Assembly: GCA_948562205.1 (NCBI GenBank)
Contig: CAOYAN010000021.1
Span: 1 to 34,114 of the forward strand
DNA length: 34,114 nucleotides
Reading direction: 5' to 3'
Source of the DNA: an uncultured Clostridia bacterium
GTDB taxonomy: Bacteria; Bacillota; Clostridia; TANB77; CAG-465
Shown here: piece by piece, positions 31,177-34,114 of the stretch
Position numbering within the stretch: position 1 is the first letter of the stretch
Layout of the letters: each line of letters opens with the position of its first letter
The notes under the pieces: generated by a model
Told to the model about the DNA's origin: nothing
Seen by the model: the letters and a program-made list of their open reading frames with translations, nothing else
Databases searched by the model: none
Position numbers and translations under genes: made by a program

Positions 31177-31211
31177 CCAACACTAGCTTTTCTAGTGTTG
31201 GTTCTTTTACA
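31177..31211 (+). terminator. intrinsic terminator after the ribbon-helix-helix-like gene
   Basis: Perfect 10-bp stem CCAACACTAG/CTAGTGTTGG (31177-31186, 31192-31201) followed by TTCTTTT. Confidence 0.85.
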
Positions 31212-31338
31212 ATACCATATTCATTTTAAATATTTATAATAACTCTTAATATTTTTTTACTTTTTCTTAAAATTATACTAACATATCTTAATTTTTACAA
31301 TACTTTTTTCTACATTTTCCACACTTTTGATCGCAAAA

Positions 31339-31345
31339 TTCGACA
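31339..31345. promoter_or_regulatory. isolated Spo0A box core downstream of spo0A
   Basis: TTCGACA is the reverse of the TGTCGAA core of Spo0A boxes. It lies in a gene-free stretch between two terminators, with no promoter recognised beside it, so it may be chance. Confidence 0.25.
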
Positions 31346-31382
31346 TATAAAAAACATTAGTTTAGATATTTTTAATATATAG

Positions 31383-31413
31383 AAAAATTTCTTTATTAAA
31401 ATTAATAAAGAAA
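31383..31413 (-). terminator. intrinsic terminator after spo0A
   Basis: 11-bp stem (31388-31398, 31403-31413) followed on the minus strand by TTTTT, 15 bases past the spo0A stop. Confidence 0.75.
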
Positions 31414-31428
31414 TCCAAATTAGGCTAC

Positions 31429-32241
31429 TTATACAGTAGCCTTATCTTCTAGACGCAATTTATCTGCAATCATAGCTATAAATTCTGAATTTGTTGGTTT
31501 ACCTTTATTTGAATTTACAGTATAACCAAAAATTTTATCATGCATCTCAATTTGACCTCTATTCCAAGCCACTTCAATTGCATGTCTAATAGCTCTTTCA
31601 ACTCTTGATGGAGTAGTTGAAAAAGTATTAGCAAGTGTTGGGTATAATGTTTTAGTTATAGAATTTATTATATCCTCATTTTCAACAGCAAGCATTATTG
31701 CTTCTCTTATATATTGATATCCTTTTATATGTGCAGGAACACCAACATTGTGAATCATATTAGTAACTCTTACTTCAAGTGAAAGTATTGGCTTTACAGT
31801 ATCATTATTCTTATCATATGAAGAATAACTTATTGTATTAATAGAATTTTTCTCTTCACTAGAACAGTCAATTAAATCTCTGATTCGTTCTACTAAAGCT
31901 TTCATATCAAATGGCTTTACAACATAATATGTTGCTCCAAGAGAAATAGCCTTATGTGTGATTTTCTCTTGACCAATTGCAGACATTACTATAGTTAATG
32001 GAACATATATATCATTATCATCTGCCATATCATTTAATACACCTAATCCATCTTTTTCTGGCATTATTATATCTAATAATAAAATATCTGGTTGAACTTC
32101 CTTTATTCTACTTCTTGCATTTTGTCCATCAGATAATGTTTCTACCACTTCCATATCATCTTGAGAATTTATAAACATAGTTAATAATTTTACAAATTCT
32201 TTATTATCATCTACTATCATAACTTTTGTTTTATTACTCAT
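31429..32241 (-). CDS. spo0A: sporulation master regulator Spo0A
   Basis: Spo0A is the phosphorylated response regulator that starts sporulation. The 270-residue protein has an N-terminal receiver domain (about 5-125) with the acidic pair Asp11-Asp12, phosphorylation site Asp57 (ILLLDIIMP), Ser/Thr switch region MSAIG and Lys109 (VVKPFD). After a variable linker comes the highly conserved Spo0A DNA-binding domain, including VGVPAHIKGYQYIREAI, TTPSRVERAIRHAIEVAW and the C-terminal KPTNSEFIAMIADKLRL. A GGGGGC ribosome binding site precedes the ATG. Upstream, a paired Spo0A box (32330-32343) suggests autoregulation, as known in other spore formers. No spoIVB is seen upstream, where it sits in many Clostridia. 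Confidence 0.98.
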   Translation of the reverse strand: MSNKTKVMIVDDNKEFVKLLTMFINSQDDMEVVETLSDGQNARSRIKEVQPDILLLDIIMPEKDGLGVLNDMADDNDIYVPLTIVMSAIGQEKITHKAISLGATYYVVKPFDMKALVERIRDLIDCSSEEKNSINTISYSSYDKNNDTVKPILSLEVRVTNMIHNVGVPAHIKGYQYIREAIMLAVENEDIINSITKTLYPTLANTFSTTPSRVERAIRHAIEVAWNRGQIEMHDKIFGYTVNSNKGKPTNSEFIAMIADKLRLEDKATV

Positions 32242-32329
32242 AATTTGCCCCCTTTGGTTTACTTAATAGCGTACTCCTATTATATAAAAATTTAACCCAA
32301 AAATCAAGTATTTTTGCTATATTCTCTCA

Positions 32330-32348
32330 TCGACTTTTGTCGAAAAAT
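32330..32348. promoter_or_regulatory. paired Spo0A box between spo0A and the SASP gene
   Basis: TCGAC-TTTT-GTCGA is an inverted repeat whose right half sits in TTTTGTCGAAAAAT, a match to the Spo0A box consensus TTTGTCGAA. It lies 89 bases upstream of the spo0A ATG and 125 bases upstream of the first SASP gene. Confidence 0.6.
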
Positions 32349-32389
32349 AGCGAAAACGTCAATTATTTTAAAAATTTCCTTTTTTTACC

Positions 32390-32419
32390 AGTATTATTCT
32401 CAAAATTTTACACAAATTA
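32390..32419 (+). promoter_or_regulatory. candidate sigma-G promoter of the first SASP gene
   Basis: AGTATT (32390-32395), 17 bases, then CAAATTA (32413-32419). The block aligns base for base with one upstream of the second SASP gene (32764-32793), with TCAAAATT and CACAAATTA shared. It loosely fits sigma-G (-35 GNATA, -10 CATANTA). Confidence 0.5.
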
Positions 32420-32472
32420 ATAGTGTAAAACAAAATTGTTTTACTACATTAAAATATTGGAGGTGAATTTAC

Positions 32473-32688
32473 ATGGCAAGCTCTAACAGTAAAATGTCTA
32501 ATAAACAAGCTAAAGCAGCTTTAGACAAATTCAAATATGAAGTAGCTAACGAACTTGGTGTTAATTTAAAACAAGGTTATAATGGTGATTTAACATCTAG
32601 AGAAGCTGGTTCTATAGGTGGAGAAATGGTTAAAAAATTAGTTGCTCAAGCAGCTAACCAAATGCAATCTCAACAACCTAATCAATAA
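32473..32688 (+). CDS. sasP: alpha/beta-type small acid-soluble spore protein
   Basis: A 71-residue SASP that coats spore DNA, protecting it from UV and heat, and is degraded at germination. The diagnostic motifs are ALDKFKYEVANELGVNL (the GPR protease cleavage region), then GYNGDLTSREAGSIGGEMVK and KLVAQA. The Gln/Asn/Ser-rich ends are typical of clostridial forms. TTGGAGGTG precedes the ATG. It is followed by its own terminator and then by a second SASP, nearly identical in the core, so the pair arose by duplication. A 5' inverted repeat (32425-32432 with 32437-32444) lies in the leader. Confidence 0.96.
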   Translation: MASSNSKMSNKQAKAALDKFKYEVANELGVNLKQGYNGDLTSREAGSIGGEMVKKLVAQAANQMQSQQPNQ

Positions 32689-32704
32689 TTAAGAAAATAA
32701 TTAT

Positions 32705-32745
32705 AAAACCAAAGATAGTTTTTAAATAAATCTTTGGTTTTTTTT
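32705..32745 (+). terminator. intrinsic terminator between the SASP genes
   Basis: 11-bp stem (32706-32716, 32730-32740) followed by a T tract. It makes the two SASP genes separate transcription units. Confidence 0.85.
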
Positions 32746-32763
32746 ATATTTTTTCATAATTTT

Positions 32764-32793
32764 TGTATATTTTTCAAAATTATGCACAAATTA
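32764..32793 (+). promoter_or_regulatory. candidate sigma-G promoter of the second SASP gene
   Basis: TGTATA (32764-32769), 17 bases, CAAATTA (32787-32793), aligned with the block upstream of the first SASP gene. TTTGTATAT and ATATACAAA also form an inverted repeat around it (32762-32801). Confidence 0.5.
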
Positions 32794-32815
32794 TATACAA
32801 ATGGAGGTGAAACAA

Positions 32816-33028
32816 ATGGCAAACAACAGTAAAATGACTAACAAACAAGCTAAAGCTGCTTTAGACAAATTCAAATATGAAGTAGCAAATGAAATCGGTG
32901 TTAACTTAAAACAAGGTTATAATGGTGATTTAACATCAAAACAAGCTGGTTCTATAGGTGGCGAAATGGTTAAAAAAATGGTAGCACAATCTGCTAACCA
33001 AATGCAAGCTGGGCAACCTAACCAATAA
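32816..33028 (+). CDS. sasP: alpha/beta-type small acid-soluble spore protein, second copy
   Basis: A 70-residue paralogue of the preceding gene with the same core (ALDKFKYEVANEIGVNLKQG, then GDLTSKQAGSIGGEMVKKM). The ATG at 32816 is preceded by GGAGGTG; an in-frame ATG at 32801 overlaps that site and is not the start. Differences from the first copy are few and conservative, mainly near the ends, which implies a recent or selected duplication. It has its own candidate sigma-G promoter and terminator and should be made in the forespore. Confidence 0.96.
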   Translation: MANNSKMTNKQAKAALDKFKYEVANEIGVNLKQGYNGDLTSKQAGSIGGEMVKKMVAQSANQMQAGQPNQ

Positions 33029-33034
33029 TTATAT

Positions 33035-33068
33035 AAAACGTTGCTATTTTGGTTATAGCAACGTTTTT
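33035..33068. terminator. bidirectional terminator after the second SASP gene
   Basis: 13-bp arms (33035-33047, 33055-33067) with A4 at the start and T5 at the end. It is shared by the convergent gene ending at 33073. Confidence 0.85.
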
Positions 33069-33072
33069 ATTT

Positions 33073-33528
33073 TTAATAAACATCTTGATAAAAATATATT
33101 TCAAATCCATTTGGATCAAGCTTATCATTTTTCATTTTTTTAAGAGTAACTTTTAACTGAGTTCCATACAAACCATCGTTCATAAATTCAGTCTGCGTTA
33201 CAATATACTTACCTATAAAAATAGAAGTATCAAACTCTTCAATTTTCATATCAAATCTAAATGACTTTAAAAGTTCAATAACTTTTGAATCTGTAACATC
33301 AATTCCATGATGTCTAAATGCTTCCTTTATACTACTTATTAATGCATTTATTTCACGTTTTTTCTCACTGTCTGATACGTTTAAAATTTCTCCTACAATA
33401 AAATCATGATTACCCATTTTGTTAGAAAGCCGTCTATTTGAAACTATAAACTTGTCAGGAATTTTGGCATAAATTCTCCAACCTTTTTCAATACTTAAAA
33501 CATCATTTTTTTGTAATAATTCACTCAT
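33073..33528 (-). CDS. unknown protein, 151 aa
   Basis: I do not recognise this protein. The start is firm (AAGGAGG and ATG at 33528), with a near-consensus promoter. It is soluble and mixed alpha/beta. Residues 1-50 are strand-rich (VLSIEKGWRIYAKIP, HDFIVGEILNVS), 55-90 are helical (REINALISSIKEAFRHHG, SKVIELLKSF), and 93-151 are strand-rich again (MKIEEFDTSIFIGKYIVTQT) with a final FEIYFYQDVY. It has no cysteine-rich or catalytic motif. It sits alone next to the SASP pair, but its sigma-A-type promoter gives no reason to think it is sporulation-specific. Confidence 0.7.
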   Translation of the reverse strand: MSELLQKNDVLSIEKGWRIYAKIPDKFIVSNRRLSNKMGNHDFIVGEILNVSDSEKKREINALISSIKEAFRHHGIDVTDSKVIELLKSFRFDMKIEEFDTSIFIGKYIVTQTEFMNDGLYGTQLKVTLKKMKNDKLDPNGFEIYFYQDVY

Positions 33529-33572
33529 AAAATATCCTCCTTAATTAAGTAGATTTATAAATTAGTATGAAT

Positions 33573-33601
33573 ATTTTATCATATTTTAGTCTAAAAATCA
33601 A
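33573..33601 (-). promoter_or_regulatory. sigma-A-type promoter for the 151-aa gene
   Basis: On the minus strand, -35 TTGATT (33601-33596), 17-base spacer, -10 TAAAAT (33578-33573). Confidence 0.6.
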
Positions 33602-33646
33602 ATTTTATGTAATATTTCATAATGCCTAAATAAAATTATCACATAG

Positions 33647-34005
33647 TTAATACTCTTTTAATTCTAATTCTTCATTTAACATAGATGCTTGATGAAATAA
33701 AAGTTTTAAATTATCTTTCATAATCCAAATTGATATACGATATATAAATTTATCATAAGATTTCGTAATATAATGAATTAAATATGTATTAGTATCTATT
33801 TGTTCACATTCATAATTATATATCTTTATTTTTCTATCTTCTATACATTCTTGTAATGATTTAATAGTATAAAATTTACTAAAAAAATATCCAGACTTTC
33901 CAAATTCTATAAATTTATCATCAATTACCTCATTTAAAAAATTTTTATCTTGCATATATTTAGTTTTTAAAAGTTTTTTTCAAATTCTAAAACTTTATCT
34001 TTCAT
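33647..34005 (-). pseudogene. DUF4440-like (NTF2-fold) gene with a frameshift in an A7 run
   Basis: The main frame (33647-33955, 102 residues) has features of DUF4440/NTF2-like proteins: DDKFIEFGKSGYFFSK, a central IHYITKSYDKFIYRISIWI strand pair and LLFHQASML near the end, matching the family pattern F-x-E-x-G-x-S-G, R-x-S-x-W and FHQxT. A better start lies upstream at the ATG at 34005, which has AGGTGA, and encodes MKDKVLEFEKN before a stop. Adding one A to the A7 run at 33974-33980 joins the two as MKDKVLEFEKKLLKTKYMQD, which fits the usual N-terminal helix. The gene is therefore shifted by one base, through real mutation, sequencing error or slippage. The internal ATG at 33955 has no good ribosome binding site. 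Confidence 0.65.
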
Positions 34006-34023
34006 AAACATCACCTACATAAT

Positions 34024-34050
34024 AAAAAAATAGCATCCTATAAAGAATGC
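34024..34050 (-). terminator. terminator of a gene beyond the window
   Basis: 6-bp stem GCATTC/GGATGC (34050-34045, 34038-34033 on the minus strand) with one G-U pair, then ATTTTTTT. Confidence 0.5.
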
Positions 34051-34074
34051 CATTATATATTTGGTTCTATAATA

Positions 34075-34114
34075 AATGTTGGGGTATAAATAAAAAAATT
34101 TATACTTCAACATT
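34075..34114. repeat. 17-bp inverted repeat at the window edge
   Basis: Arms 34075-34091 and 34098-34114 pair along their whole length with two G-U pairs and an A6 loop. It may continue past the window. It could be a terminator or part of a small repeat element. Confidence 0.5.

Noticed and set aside
31107..31428. Small RNA gene between the ribbon-helix-helix-like gene and spo0A
   Set aside because: It holds only two terminators and one lone Spo0A box core; no promoter or conserved structure was recognised.

Overview
The window looks like the chromosome of an AT-rich, spore-forming member of the Bacillota, most likely class Clostridia. Intergenic DNA is very AT-rich, ribosome binding sites are strong (GGAGG types), sigma-A promoters are near consensus with 17-base spacers, and intrinsic terminators are abundant. 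Spo0A and two alpha/beta-type small acid-soluble spore proteins (SASPs) show that it sporulates. The genus cannot be named from the sequence alone.

Layout. 1-4.5 kb: D-lactate dehydrogenase-type gene (-), HD-domain gene (+), then a LysR-type regulator divergent from a two-gene operon of a nitrilase-fold protein and a stand-alone CoaB. 4.6-7.2 kb: tRNA-Leu(UAA) with its own promoter and terminator, an MFS transporter broken by two in-frame TAA codons, and an unknown gene. 7.2-8.8 kb: an ABC exporter half-transporter. 8.9-12.8 kb: an accessory-looking module, with a CobS/MoxR-like AAA+ ATPase and a partner protein on one strand, divergent from a 485-aa composite protein whose second part has higher GC and its own internal ribosome binding site, followed by a DUF4236-like small protein. 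12.9-16.7 kb: a secreted GH25-LysM lysozyme, a membrane-anchored WG-repeat-like protein and a DUF4352-like membrane protein. 16.7-22.2 kb: housekeeping genes secD-secF, a PH-like membrane protein, pyrH, tsf and rpsB. 22.3-23.4 kb: a small unknown gene followed by a gene broken by tandem TAG-TGA stops. 23.4-30.1 kb: the core cluster gdpP-rplI-dnaB-tilS-ftsH, one apparent operon on the minus strand. 30.1-31.2 kb: a thioredoxin-fold protein with one cysteine, a small membrane protein and a ribbon-helix-helix-like protein. 31.4-33.0 kb: spo0A divergent from two tandem SASP genes. 33.0-34.1 kb: an unknown gene and a frameshifted DUF4440-like gene.

How the genes relate. The housekeeping blocks cover translation (rpsB, tsf, rplI, tilS), replication (dnaB), nucleotide supply (pyrH), protein export and membrane quality control (secDF, ftsH), c-di-AMP turnover (gdpP) and sporulation control (spo0A). 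The least ordinary parts are the divergent AAA+ module at 8.9-12.8 kb, the LysR/nitrilase-fold/CoaB group, and three separately broken genes (MFS, 22.4-22.9 kb, DUF4440-like). All starts were judged from ribosome binding sites, and several were moved downstream of the longest open frame.
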